A DNA stretch of 42,201 bases from Actinomycetes bacterium (lineage in GTDB: Bacteria > Actinomycetota > Acidimicrobiia > Acidimicrobiales > Acidimicrobiaceae): contig JAJYGI010000038.1 in assembly GCA_021790735.1 (NCBI GenBank), positions 1-42,201 on the forward strand. Reading direction: 5' to 3'. A program made the translations under genes and the position numbers. Every line of letters starts with the position of its first letter. Position 1 is the first letter of the stretch. This document shows, in pieces, positions 1 to 10,925 of this stretch. The notes under the pieces were generated by a model, which was not told where the DNA came from, did not search any database, and saw only the letters and a program-made list of their open reading frames with translations.

Positions 1-65
1 TTCCCCAGATCTTACGCGAAGGTCCGATCTCCTATGAGGAGATCTTAAAGGTGCTATCTGCCTGA
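1..65 (+). CDS. C-terminal end of probable L-threonylcarbamoyladenylate synthase (Sua5/TsaC), truncated by the window start
   Basis: Frame from nt 3 reads ...PQILREGPISYEEILKVLSA*, resembling the LREGxIS..EI tail of Sua5/TsaC proteins. The Sua5-wecA-atp gene order is known in actinobacteria. Confidence 0.5.
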   Translation, partial: PQILREGPISYEEILKVLSA

Positions 66-276
66 GATGGACGCTGTGCTCAAAGACTGATGTGAGTGAC
101 TTAGACAGCATGTCTTTTGCTGTGGAGCGATGAAGTGGGAGCTTCCTTGGAGGTTGCAGTGGCGCTAGTGGACTTACCTGAGTCGATAGGTATGGAATCT
201 TTGAAATACAGGATATGCGAAGACCCATCGACTTCTCGGTTGGCTAGGATTGTTACCTAGCGTCAAGGAGGTCATT

Positions 277-1575
277 ATGTCTGAGTATTCGTTAGTCGGA
301 AGTCACCTAAGAGATGTTGATCCAGAGTTGGGGCATCTGATAGACGAAGAGATGGAAAGGCAGAGTACCTCTTTACAACTGATAGCTTCTGAGAACTTCA
401 CTTCTTTAGCGGTCATGGAGGCCACGGCTTCTGTTTTGACCAACAAGTACTCAGAAGGATATCCCGGAAAGAGATACTATGGAGGTAACTCAACTGTCGA
501 TAAGGTCGAGACGCTCGCTATAGATAGGCTGAAATCTCTCTTCAAAGCTCCACATGCGAACGTTCAACCCCACAGTGGAGCCAACGCTAACGCTGCCGTA
601 TACTTTGCACTATTAAAACCGGGAGAGACCGTCCTGGCTATGCGCCTTGATCAAGGAGGTCACCTAACCCATGGGTCACCTGTTAACTTTTCGGGTCAGC
701 TTTACAACTTTGTCGGTTATGGCGTAACTCCAAAGGGTCCAGGAGGCGAAGTTATTGACCTTGATAACCTCCACGCTCTCGCAAGGGAACATCAGCCGAA
801 GATGATTGTCGTTGGTGCTACCGCATACTCACGTGTAATAGAGATAGATCGAGTTAGAGATATCGCAGATGAAGTGGGATCATTAGTCATGTTTGATGCA
901 GCTCATGTCGCAGGCTTGATCGCTGCAGGAATCTACCCAAATCCACTCTTCAAAAAAGACGGTTCAAAGGGTGCTGACGTTGTTACGTTTACTACACATA
1001 AGACTCTTCGAGGTCCTCGAGGCGGTGCTATTGTTTCTCATGATGAGTACGGTGCGGCTATCGACAAGGCTCTCTTTCCCGGATTTCAAGGCGGCCCACT
1101 CGAAAATACTATAGCGGCAAAAGCAGTAGCATTTCTAGAGGCTCTGACTCCTGAATTCAGGTCTTATCAGGAAAAGGTAGTTGAAAATGCAAAGGCATTC
1201 GCTAAGGAGCTAGAGACCCGGGGCTTTAGGGTTGTCTCAGGCGGCACAGATACCCATCTTATCCTTGTTGATCTGCAGAGCTTTGATATCGACCTTTCAG
1301 GGAAACAGGCGCAAGAGGTACTCGATCGTGCCGGTATAACCTGTAATCGCAATCAAATTCCAGGTGATCCACGCTCTCCTTTTGTTACCTCTGGACTGCG
1401 ATTCGGTACTGCTGCTATGACTACCGCAAAGATGGGAGTCAAAGAGATGTCGATAGTGGCTGAGTATATTGCCGCTGCTTTGCAAAAGAGAGAGGATGAG
1501 GGAGAGATTAAGCGAATTCGGGAAGAGGTTAGATCTTTGTGTCTCACGTTCCCACCACCATTTTTAGCTAAGTAA
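277..1575 (+). CDS. glyA: Serine hydroxymethyltransferase
   Basis: [11 protein letters not shown]...[11 protein letters not shown]...[15 protein letters not shown]...[12 protein letters not shown] are SHMT signatures. ATG at 277 follows AAGGAGGT at 265-272, so it is preferred over the TTG at 250 in the ORF track. Confidence 0.97.
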   Translation: MSEYSLVGSHLRDVDPELGHLIDEEMERQSTSLQLIASENFTSLAVMEATASVLTNKYSEGYPGKRYYGGNSTVDKVETLAIDRLKSLFKAPHANVQPHSGANANAAVYFALLKPGETVLAMRLDQGGHLTHGSPVNFSGQLYNFVGYGVTPKGPGGEVIDLDNLHALAREHQPKMIVVGATAYSRVIEIDRVRDIADEVGSLVMFDAAHVAGLIAAGIYPNPLFKKDGSKGADVVTFTTHKTLRGPRGGAIVSHDEYGAAIDKALFPGFQGGPLENTIAAKAVAFLEALTPEFRSYQEKVVENAKAFAKELETRGFRVVSGGTDTHLILVDLQSFDIDLSGKQAQEVLDRAGITCNRNQIPGDPRSPFVTSGLRFGTAAMTTAKMGVKEMSIVAEYIAAALQKREDEGEIKRIREEVRSLCLTFPPPFLAK

Positions 1576-1591
1576 TAGGAGAGGTAGCTCT

Positions 1592-2842
1592 TTGGATTAC
1601 GTGGCGATAATAGTGGTTGCTGCGGTCGTCACTTATCTTGGTACATTCCTAGTCAGGAAACTTTCGCCGGTACTTGGATTTGTCGTGAAACCAGGCGGTC
1701 GCATGATTCACACGCGGGCAACTCCTACATTAGGGGGAGTCGCCATGTTTGGAGGCTTCATCGTCGCTCTAGCGGTCGCCCAGTTCTTTGGAGTATTTCG
1801 CCCTGTGTTTTCGAGTTCTTCGGAGCCGATAGGTGTAGCTTTAGGTGGACTTGTGATCGTGGTCGTTGGAGCTTTAGACGATATCTTCGACGTATCTGCA
1901 CCTGCTAAGTTGGCTGGACAGATCCTTTCTTCTTCAGTGCTTTGGATCTTTGGGGTCACAATGTTTTGGTTTAAGCTTCCTTTCGCAGGCGTGGTGGTCC
2001 TCTCTGCCTCAATAACACCTCTGTTGACCGCCTTTTGGGTAGTAGCTATGGAGAACGCTGTGAATCTGATCGATGGACTAGATGGATTGGCTGCTGGAAT
2101 CGTTGCTATTGCGTCACTGGCTTTTGGAGTCTACTCCTTGAAGCTTGAGTCGTTAGGGCAACTTCCCACAACTTCACTTGGTCCACTAGTCGCCTTTGCT
2201 ACCTTTGGTATTTGTATAGGATTTCTACCTCATAACGTCCATCAAGCCAAGGTATTTATGGGAGATACCGGCGCAATGTTTCTAGGTCTTCTAATGGCTG
2301 CCTCCACTTCGGTAGTTGGTGGAAGAACGTCGAACGTTGCTGATCAGACGTTCTTTTTCTTCGCGCCTTTGGCGATTCCATTCGTAATTCTTGGCGTACC
2401 CATGGTGGACATGGCGTTCGCTGTCGTAAGAAGAACTGCTCGTAGAACCAGTGTCTCGTCTCCGGATAAAGAGCACCTCCACCATCGCCTTATGCAGATG
2501 GGACACGGTCACGGAAGATCTGTCGTGATCCTTTGGGCTTGGACCTCGGTTTTAGCGCTAGTTGCACTTACTCCAACCTTTATTAGCGAGACCAAGGCGA
2601 TCGTCCCAGTCGTGATTGTATTGGTGGCCGTGATCCTTTGGGTAATGTTTCATCCCGGCTCCAAGGAGCGGGGAAAACATGCGAGAGCTGGGCTTTCCCA
2701 AAGGTTCCATCTTAAAGCGCAAAGCGGGAACGACACTAAAGAAGGATCAAACTCTGACGTGAGTGACTTTGTCTCTAACGACGTACTAACAGAAGTCGAT
2801 CATAGCGAGTCTTCTGACGAGAATGTGTTACCTAACAACTAA
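1592..2842 (+). CDS. wecA: Undecaprenyl-phosphate N-acetylglucosaminyl 1-phosphate transferase (WecA/Rfe/MraY family)
   Basis: Polytopic membrane protein with GALDDIFD, NAVNLIDGLDGLAAG, FMGDTGAMFLG and HLHHRLMQMGHGH motifs. TTG start with AGGAGAGG upstream. Confidence 0.9.
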   Translation: MDYVAIIVVAAVVTYLGTFLVRKLSPVLGFVVKPGGRMIHTRATPTLGGVAMFGGFIVALAVAQFFGVFRPVFSSSSEPIGVALGGLVIVVVGALDDIFDVSAPAKLAGQILSSSVLWIFGVTMFWFKLPFAGVVVLSASITPLLTAFWVVAMENAVNLIDGLDGLAAGIVAIASLAFGVYSLKLESLGQLPTTSLGPLVAFATFGICIGFLPHNVHQAKVFMGDTGAMFLGLLMAASTSVVGGRTSNVADQTFFFFAPLAIPFVILGVPMVDMAFAVVRRTARRTSVSSPDKEHLHHRLMQMGHGHGRSVVILWAWTSVLALVALTPTFISETKAIVPVVIVLVAVILWVMFHPGSKERGKHARAGLSQRFHLKAQSGNDTKEGSNSDVSDFVSNDVLTEVDHSESSDENVLPNN

Positions 2843-2953
2843 AGGGCGAACGATGTGGATGAAGTGAGAGAGTTCAGGGGCGTTAGCTCTGTGGTAGTTA
2901 ATTTTTACAAGTAATCTTCCTAGTTTGTCAGATCCGGTCACATCGCATATATT

Positions 2954-3361
2954 GTGGCTAGGTATAGTTTCGATGGTGGTGTCTTCTTGTCTCGTTTTCT
3001 GCTTAGTATTTTTCGGCAGCTTAAAAGCCCTTTGGAGGTTCCCGAGGGCGGATCGACTGCACCGGTTACAGATGCTCTCGCCGTTGTGGTTGAGCAGGTC
3101 GGTGTAGTAGTTCTTATGGCGTTAGTAGGGTGGTTGTTGACGGCGACCTTTGGAAACATATGGTACTTTGTAGGTGCTGTGCTCTTTGGTGCTGTGGGCT
3201 CAGTGCTTAGGTCTTACTATAGAAGTCGCCTTGAGTTGGACGAAGCGATGGTGTTGTGGAGTGCGGATAGAAAGCAGCGGGGCGACGACGGCATGGGTGA
3301 AGGTTTTAGTGGGCTACTCGAAGGCGCAGCCACCTCTGACATCGACGTTCTAGACGAATAG
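2954..3361 (+). CDS. Small membrane protein, AtpZ/AtpI-like
   Basis: Two-TM region VVVLMALVGWLLTATFGNIWYFVGAVLFGAVGSVLRSYYRS lies just before atpI/atpB, as expected for AtpZ-like proteins. Start codon uncertain. Confidence 0.5.
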   Translation: MARYSFDGGVFLSRFLLSIFRQLKSPLEVPEGGSTAPVTDALAVVVEQVGVVVLMALVGWLLTATFGNIWYFVGAVLFGAVGSVLRSYYRSRLELDEAMVLWSADRKQRGDDGMGEGFSGLLEGAATSDIDVLDE

Positions 3362-3472
3362 TCAAAATGATGCCTTTACAACTTGCGCTAACTATAAGTT
3401 TAGTGATAGTTTATGACCTGGTTTTGCAACCTCAAAGGTTGACTAGCCATCGATCGCTCGCTTTAGAAGGGT

Positions 3473-3916
3473 GTGCCAGTGCCTGGTGATTTAAGTACTG
3501 ACAGTGGTAACGATATAGAACTCATTCTTGGTAAAAAGCTTATCATGTACTCGCTCTTAGCATCGATTGTGGTTGTGGCTATTGCATTTGTGATATATGG
3601 CGAACATGGCTTATACTCTGCGGCTTACGGGTGTTTATTAGTAGTAATTAATTTCGCAATTGCAACAAAACTTCTTGCAGCAGGCGCTAGGATTTCTCCG
3701 GTTGCTTTGATGGCTGCGGCTATTGCAAGCTTGTTTGTGGATTTGATACTACTTACGGTGGGCACTTTGCCCGTCGCCAAGGCTGACTGGATGAACTTGA
3801 AGGTTTACGGAGGAGCGCTAATTATCACGCATCTAACTGCGGTTGCTTTGATGGCCCGTGGTGTAACTGGGAAGCTGGCTTACGCCGGCCTAAGACCACC
3901 TAAGAGGAGTATTTAG
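3473..3916 (+). CDS. atpI: ATP synthase protein I-like membrane protein
   Basis: About four predicted TM helices, immediately upstream of atpB. Matches AtpI by size, topology and position. Confidence 0.6.
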   Translation: MPVPGDLSTDSGNDIELILGKKLIMYSLLASIVVVAIAFVIYGEHGLYSAAYGCLLVVINFAIATKLLAAGARISPVALMAAAIASLFVDLILLTVGTLPVAKADWMNLKVYGGALIITHLTAVALMARGVTGKLAYAGLRPPKRSI

Positions 3917-3918
3917 GC

Positions 3919-4692
3919 GTGTTTTTACTGGGTAGTATCAACTTTCCTCCGATCGGGGAACTCCTAAACTGGAAGTCAATACTTTTTGGTGGCTCTGCTC
4001 TAGCGCTAAACAAGATTGGACTCATAACAATAGCGGCAGCCGTAGTTACGATCGTTATGTTTGGGTTAGCTGGCCGAGGTGCAAAGCTAGTTCCAACTGG
4101 CCTTCAAAATGTCGTTGAATACTCGGTTGAATTTGTTACGAACTTAATTGTCTTAGATGCAATGGGTCCAGAGGGTATAACATGGGTTCCCTGGCTAGTT
4201 GGTATGTTCTTTTTTATCTTATTTAGTAATCTCTTTGAAGTTATCCCCTTTATTCAGATGCCGGCTACGGCAAGGACGAGTGTAACGATCCCGTTAGCGT
4301 TAATCTCTTACATTACATTTGTAGCGGTAGGAATCAAAAAGCAAGGTTTTGGGAAGTATCTAAAGGGAGCGCTTATTCCTAAAGGTGTTCCTTTGCCACT
4401 TTTACCTCTACTTATCCCTCTGGAGTTTCTCTCTACGTTTATCGTAAGGCCATTCGCGTTAGCCATCCGTCTCTTTGGGAACATGTTGGCAGGCCACCTT
4501 TTACTGGTGACCTTTGCTATTTTGTCAGAGGCTTTATTTGTGAAAAGTCTACTGTTGATTGCGCTCCCACTGCCGTTTGCAATGTTGGTCGTCGTTACCG
4601 GGTATGAGATATTCGTGAGCGCACTTCAAGCCTTTATCTTTACAACTCTTACTGCAGTTTATATAGGGGAGGCGATGGCAGGCGATCACTAG
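3919..4692 (+). CDS. atpB: F1Fo ATP synthase subunit a
   Basis: IRLFGNMLAGHLLL and ALQAFIFTTLTAVYIGEA subunit a signatures. GTG start. Confidence 0.97.
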   Translation: MFLLGSINFPPIGELLNWKSILFGGSALALNKIGLITIAAAVVTIVMFGLAGRGAKLVPTGLQNVVEYSVEFVTNLIVLDAMGPEGITWVPWLVGMFFFILFSNLFEVIPFIQMPATARTSVTIPLALISYITFVAVGIKKQGFGKYLKGALIPKGVPLPLLPLLIPLEFLSTFIVRPFALAIRLFGNMLAGHLLLVTFAILSEALFVKSLLLIALPLPFAMLVVVTGYEIFVSALQAFIFTTLTAVYIGEAMAGDH

Positions 4693-4784
4693 TTTCATAT
4701 GTGTAGACTCGGCCTGGGTATCCTTAGGCGGAGCGAGATGTAGTGTTTAGGGAGCTTTCCCAACATAGTATCGTAAGTAATCTC

Positions 4785-4812
4785 CGACCATAACCCGAAG
4801 CGGTTAGGGTCG
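4785..4812 (+). other. Stem-loop in the atpB-atpE intergenic region
   Basis: CGACCaTAACC (4785-4795) pairs with GGTTAgGGTCG (4802-4812): 10 bp plus one A-G mismatch, loop CGAAGC. Confidence 0.6.
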
Positions 4813-4872
4813 AAGGAGTATAAGTCGAGAGATCAAATCGGTCTCTTCTAGCAACCAGCAGGAGGAAACTGG

Positions 4873-5151
4873 GTGTTTCATTCAATGCTTGCGGTTACGA
4901 TCGCAGCGGTATCGAACGTGAACCTTAGGATAGGTTTAGCTGAGCTTGGTTCAGGTTTAGCGTACGGACTTGCGGCCTTAGGGCCTGGTATCGGTATCGG
5001 AATAATCTTTGGTCAAGCTGTCTCTGCCATAGCTAGACAACCGGAGATGACCGGTCCCGTACGTGGTCTTGCTTTCGTAGGCTTTGCGTTAGCTGAAGCG
5101 TTGGCCCTTATCGGTTTTGTCGTATTTATTCTTTTGAAGTACACGGGCTGA
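4873..5151 (+). CDS. atpE: F1Fo ATP synthase subunit c
   Basis: GPGIGIGIIFGQAVSAIARQPE...FALAEALALIGFVV. GTG start preceded by AGGAGG. Confidence 0.96.
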   Translation: MFHSMLAVTIAAVSNVNLRIGLAELGSGLAYGLAALGPGIGIGIIFGQAVSAIARQPEMTGPVRGLAFVGFALAEALALIGFVVFILLKYTG

Positions 5152-5681
5152 TGCACATATATATATTTGGGGCAAACCAAGCCTTCAACCCAATTCTCCC
5201 AGCTACGGGAGAGATCATCTGGTCTGTCATATCGTTTGTAGTTCTTTTGGCACTGTTGGTAAAGTTCGCTTTCCCACCTGTGAAAAAGATTATGACAGAT
5301 CGCACTGCGAAGATCAGAAGCGATATTGAAGCTGCTGAGATGGCTCGCTTAGAGGCTGAGAGGGTGCTCGCTGAGTACAGGAGCCAACTAGAAGAGGGTC
5401 GTAAAGAGGCGAATCGTCTCGTTGACGAGGCGAGGAAGACAGCTGGGCTTGTCCGGGAAGATCTTCTGAAACGTGCTCAAGAAGAGGCAGCTGATATCAA
5501 ACGACGTGCTGATGAGTCTCTGATTATTGAAAAAGAGCGTGTAATGAGCGAACTTCGCAGTTCAGTGGGTGACTTAGCGGTCGAGTTAGCATCGAGAGTT
5601 ATTTCATACGAGATTGACCGGGTTAGCATCGACCCACTGGTCGTCCAGTTCTTAAGTGAAGTGGGTGCGACGACTAAGTGA
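5151..5681 (+). CDS. atpF: F1Fo ATP synthase subunit b
   Basis: N-terminal TM followed by a charged coiled coil (DRTAKIRSDIEAAEMARLEAERVLAEYRSQLEEGRKEA). TGATG overlap with atpE. Confidence 0.95.
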   Translation: MHIYIFGANQAFNPILPATGEIIWSVISFVVLLALLVKFAFPPVKKIMTDRTAKIRSDIEAAEMARLEAERVLAEYRSQLEEGRKEANRLVDEARKTAGLVREDLLKRAQEEAADIKRRADESLIIEKERVMSELRSSVGDLAVELASRVISYEIDRVSIDPLVVQFLSEVGATTK

Positions 5682-6553
5682 GAGAGTGGGTTTTAGGCTA
5701 TGCCTTAGGCGTGCGCGAGATAGCGGAGTCTAAGAGACAACTTGAGAGAGTGCGAGAAGACTTGGGTGCTATCTATTCAACTGTCGCGAACTCGGAAGAG
5801 CTTCTTAGCGTCTTGTGCGACTCAAGTTATAGATCTAAAGAACGCTCGGAACTTATCGTGGATATCTTTGGATCTAAAACCTCGTCAAAGTTGACGGTTG
5901 AAGTGTTGCGTGAGGCAGTTGCCGATGAGATTCCAGGTGATCTCCGACGTACCCTCCACGATCTCCCTGAGATGTTTTTGGCCAGCTTTAATCCTGAGAA
6001 GATAGGTTTTGCTTCAACTCGCAAGCGAGTTGAAGGGTATGCCTTGGCTCAAGTTCGAGTCGATCCATCAGTCGACCTTGCAAGCGCCGAAAGTGATCTT
6101 TTTAAGGTTGCGAGATCGATCGAGAACAATGCTTCTTTGCGCCGCCTCCTGTCTGGAGTAGGATCTAACGCTGAACTTCGAAGAGGACTCGTCTCCGATC
6201 TGTTCTTGGCGCGTATTGGAGAAGTTGCTTTAAAGCTTATCTTGTTTGCCGTGCAGACATCGAGAGTGCGTGATATCGTCGAACTTCTCGATGATTTGGT
6301 AGTTCTTCTTGCTACCGAACGAGGCAAAGGGATTGCTGATGTTCGTTCTGCCCGAGAGCTCTCTCAACGCCATAGGGAGGCGTTACTGACGGTTCTAGAG
6401 GGTGTAACTTCGAGGAGCTTGGAGCTTCGTAGTCGTGTCCAACCAAGTTTGGTAGCCGGTATTGTGGCTCTGGTGGGAGACACGTTGTTTGATGTCAGTG
6501 CACGTAGAAGACTTGATGAAGTACGTTCTTTGGTAGCGGACGCGATTCACTAG
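5678..6553 (+). CDS. atpH: F1Fo ATP synthase subunit delta, long actinobacterial form with a duplicated N-terminal domain
   Basis: Position between atpF and atpA, 4-nt overlap with atpF. Two delta N-domain-like segments (GYALGVREIAES... and GYALAQVRVDPS...), then a C-terminal domain (RGKGIADVRSARELSQRHREALLTVLEGVTSRSLELRSRVQPSLVAGIVALVGDTLFDVSARRRLDEV). Confidence 0.93.
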   Translation: MREWVLGYALGVREIAESKRQLERVREDLGAIYSTVANSEELLSVLCDSSYRSKERSELIVDIFGSKTSSKLTVEVLREAVADEIPGDLRRTLHDLPEMFLASFNPEKIGFASTRKRVEGYALAQVRVDPSVDLASAESDLFKVARSIENNASLRRLLSGVGSNAELRRGLVSDLFLARIGEVALKLILFAVQTSRVRDIVELLDDLVVLLATERGKGIADVRSARELSQRHREALLTVLEGVTSRSLELRSRVQPSLVAGIVALVGDTLFDVSARRRLDEVRSLVADAIH

Positions 6554-6574
6554 ATTACTGTTTGGGAGAGTTAA

Positions 6575-8101
6575 TTGGCTGATTTTACTATTGATTCAGA
6601 GGAGATTTCCGAAGCCATTAGGCGTCGTCTCTCTGACTATAAGCCCTCGCTGTCAGGGGAAGAGGTAGGTAGAGTGTTAGAACTCGGCGACGGTATCGCT
6701 CGGGTCTCTGGGCTACCCTCTGTGGCAGTTAACGAGCTACTGAACTTCGAACGGGGCGCCGTCGGTCTCGCGTTGAACTTGGATGAAGATACAATAGGTG
6801 CAGTGCTGCTCGGAGCTGCTAACTCTGTAGAAGAAGGGGAGTTTGTTCGTTCTAGTGGATCGATTCTATCTGTGCCGGTCGGAGATGCTTTGCTGGGACG
6901 AGTCGTAAATGCCCTTGGGGAACCGATAGATGATAAGGGTCCGATCGAGTATCAGGAGACTAGAAGACTCGAGGTACAAGCTCCCGGAATCGTCGATAGA
7001 CAGCCTGTAGGCGAACCCATGCAGACTGGCATAAAAGCTATCGATACCATGTGCCCGATTGGACGTGGGCAACGTGAGCTAATTATTGGCGATCGTAAGA
7101 CCGGGAAGACCTCTGTAGCACTTGATACTATCATTAACCAAAAGGGTAACGGTGTGAAGTGTATCTACGTAGCTATCGGACAGAAGGGGTCGACGGTAGC
7201 TGCGGCGGTTGCAATCCTCGAAGAACACGGAGCTTTGGATCACACAGTTGTTGTTGTAGCGACGGCTGACGAACCGGCGCCCTTTAAGTATCTAGCACCA
7301 TATGCGGGTTGCGCTATGGGCCAGCATTGGATGGAAAATGGCGAACACGCTCTCATCGTCTACGATGACCTATCCAAGCAAGCGGAGGCCTATAGACAGC
7401 TAGCTCTGTTGTTGCGCCGACCACCGGGACGAGAGGCGTATCCAGGAGACGTATTTTACCTGCACTCTAGGTTGCTTGAGAGAGCAGCGAAGCTCTCAGA
7501 TGAAAAAGGTGGTGGGTCTCTGACAGCTCTGCCTATTATTGAGACCAAAGAAGGCGATATATCGGCGTACATACCAACGAACGTTATCTCTATCACGGAC
7601 GGTCAGGTATTTTTAGACACTGATCTGTTTTACTCTGGAGTAAGACCTGCTATTAACGTAGGTACCTCGGTCTCTAGAGTTGGTGGCGCCGCTCAAATAA
7701 AAGCGATGAAAGAGGTTGCTGGTAATTTACGGATAGATCTGGCTCAATTTAGAGAACTCGAAGCCTTTGCAGCTTTTGGGTCCGAATTGGATAAGATTTC
7801 ACAAGCACAGCTTGATCGAGGTTATCGCTTAACTGAGTTGTTAAAGCAACCTCAAAACTCACCTGTTCCTGTAGAAGAGCAGGTAGTTACCATCTTTTTA
7901 GGAACTTCTGGTCTCTTAGATGAGGTCTTGACAGGAGATGTCCAACGCTTTGTTGCAGATGCCTTGGATTTTATGAGAGCTCGTTACGGAAGTCTGCTTG
8001 AAGTTATTAGAGAGACTGGAAAGCTTCCTGATCGTAAAGATCTCATCAGTGCGATTGACGATTTCAAAGCCGGTTTTGAACCGTCTACAGGTAAGGGCTA
8101 G
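6575..8101 (+). CDS. atpA: F1Fo ATP synthase subunit alpha
   Basis: [19 protein letters not shown] Walker A and [31 protein letters not shown]-type signature. TTG start. Confidence 0.98.
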   Translation: MADFTIDSEEISEAIRRRLSDYKPSLSGEEVGRVLELGDGIARVSGLPSVAVNELLNFERGAVGLALNLDEDTIGAVLLGAANSVEEGEFVRSSGSILSVPVGDALLGRVVNALGEPIDDKGPIEYQETRRLEVQAPGIVDRQPVGEPMQTGIKAIDTMCPIGRGQRELIIGDRKTGKTSVALDTIINQKGNGVKCIYVAIGQKGSTVAAAVAILEEHGALDHTVVVVATADEPAPFKYLAPYAGCAMGQHWMENGEHALIVYDDLSKQAEAYRQLALLLRRPPGREAYPGDVFYLHSRLLERAAKLSDEKGGGSLTALPIIETKEGDISAYIPTNVISITDGQVFLDTDLFYSGVRPAINVGTSVSRVGGAAQIKAMKEVAGNLRIDLAQFRELEAFAAFGSELDKISQAQLDRGYRLTELLKQPQNSPVPVEEQVVTIFLGTSGLLDEVLTGDVQRFVADALDFMRARYGSLLEVIRETGKLPDRKDLISAIDDFKAGFEPSTGKG

Positions 8102-8111
8102 GAGCTAGTCG

Positions 8112-9023
8112 GTGGCCGGTGGTCAAGAGCGTACGCTTAGACGTAAAATCAAAAGTGTACAGTCAACGAAGAAGATTACGAAGGCGATGGAGTTGATAGC
8201 GGCCTCGCGAATTCAAAAAGCGATTACGCGTATGGCTAACGCGAGACCGTACTATCGAGAGATCTCTGAGATTGTGCGTGACCTTGTCAAGGCTGCCTCT
8301 TTGCCTAAAAACCCTTATACGGACCCTACAGATACAGCAGGAGTTGTTGTAGTGATTGCTGTGACGTCCGATAGGGGACTATGTGGGATCTATAACTCTT
8401 CAGTTCTACGTGCGACCGAGCGCTTGGCTGAGCAGGTTCGCGCTGAAGGCTCAAATGTGGAGTTAGTAGGTGTGGGGAAGAAGGCCCAAAACTACTTTAA
8501 GTTTCAAGAGATTGAGGTGGCAACTCAGGTAAATGGAGTGACAGAGACTCCAACGTATGTTCAAGCGATGTACATACTAGGGTCTGTTCTGGACCGTTAC
8601 GAAAAAGGTGAGATATCTAAGGTATATGTGATCTCTCATAGGTTCGTGTCAATTGGAGTTCAAAACTTGGAGACGCTGGAGCTGTTGCCCATCTCAAAGA
8701 ACCAACTTGAGATGGATAGCGTTAAGTCTTCCAGCACTTTTGACTTTGAGTTTGAACCTTCGAGAGATGCGATCGTGGTTCCATTGTTTCGGCAGTTTAC
8801 TTTAGCAAGACTATTTGCACTTTTGCTCGAAGCCTCTGCAGCAGAGTATGCCTATCGACAAAGAGCCATGAAGTCCGCTAGCGAGAACGCAGAGGAGCTA
8901 GCTAGAAAGTACAGGCGTTTTTTGAATAGAGCCCGACAAGACTCCATTACGACTGAGATCATGGAGATAGTCGGCGGTGCTGAGGCACTCAAGGCCGAAG
9001 ACGATCTCGATAAGGAAGGTTAG
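8112..9023 (+). CDS. atpG: F1Fo ATP synthase subunit gamma
   Basis: LRRKIKSVQSTKKITKAMELIAASRIQKA N-terminus and ITTEIMEIVGGAEAL C-terminus. Confidence 0.97.
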   Translation: MAGGQERTLRRKIKSVQSTKKITKAMELIAASRIQKAITRMANARPYYREISEIVRDLVKAASLPKNPYTDPTDTAGVVVVIAVTSDRGLCGIYNSSVLRATERLAEQVRAEGSNVELVGVGKKAQNYFKFQEIEVATQVNGVTETPTYVQAMYILGSVLDRYEKGEISKVYVISHRFVSIGVQNLETLELLPISKNQLEMDSVKSSSTFDFEFEPSRDAIVVPLFRQFTLARLFALLLEASAAEYAYRQRAMKSASENAEELARKYRRFLNRARQDSITTEIMEIVGGAEALKAEDDLDKEG

Positions 9024-9068
9024 TTGCTAGATGTTTGTAGTTGATCTTATTTCTATGTTTCTCGGTGA

Positions 9069-10522
<1,454 letters not shown>

Positions 10523-10523
<1 letters not shown>

Positions 10524-10918
10524 TGGCTAACTTTCCATTTGTTCTCGTCTCACCTGAGCATGTGGTCTTCGAGGGAGAGGTAAACGCAGTGACTCTCCGA
10601 AGTGGTTCGGGAGACATAACCTTTATGGCCGGACACTCACCGTTTATCGGGCTGGTTGAAACGTGTGCTCTACGGATAGTTCTTGCCGATGGATCTGTAT
10701 CAATGGCGGCTGTCGACGGTGGTTTCGTTAGGGCAGCTTTGAATAAAGTGAGCGTCGTTACCTCTTCAGCAGAGTTGGCCACCGAGATAGAAGCTGCGAT
10801 GGTCTTAAATATGAGAACTCAAGCCGAACAGGCCATTCAAGATGGAGACGAAGAACTCGGTAGCCGACTGATGCAGTCAGCTAAAGTGCGAATGGAGATT
10901 GCTGACATAGCGGAGTAG
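10523..10918 (+). CDS. atpC: F1Fo ATP synthase subunit epsilon
   Basis: ANFPFVLVSPEHVVFEGEVNAVTLRSGSGDITFMAGHSPFIGLVE. TAATG overlap with atpD. Confidence 0.95.
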
Positions 10919-10925
10919 GTGGTCT

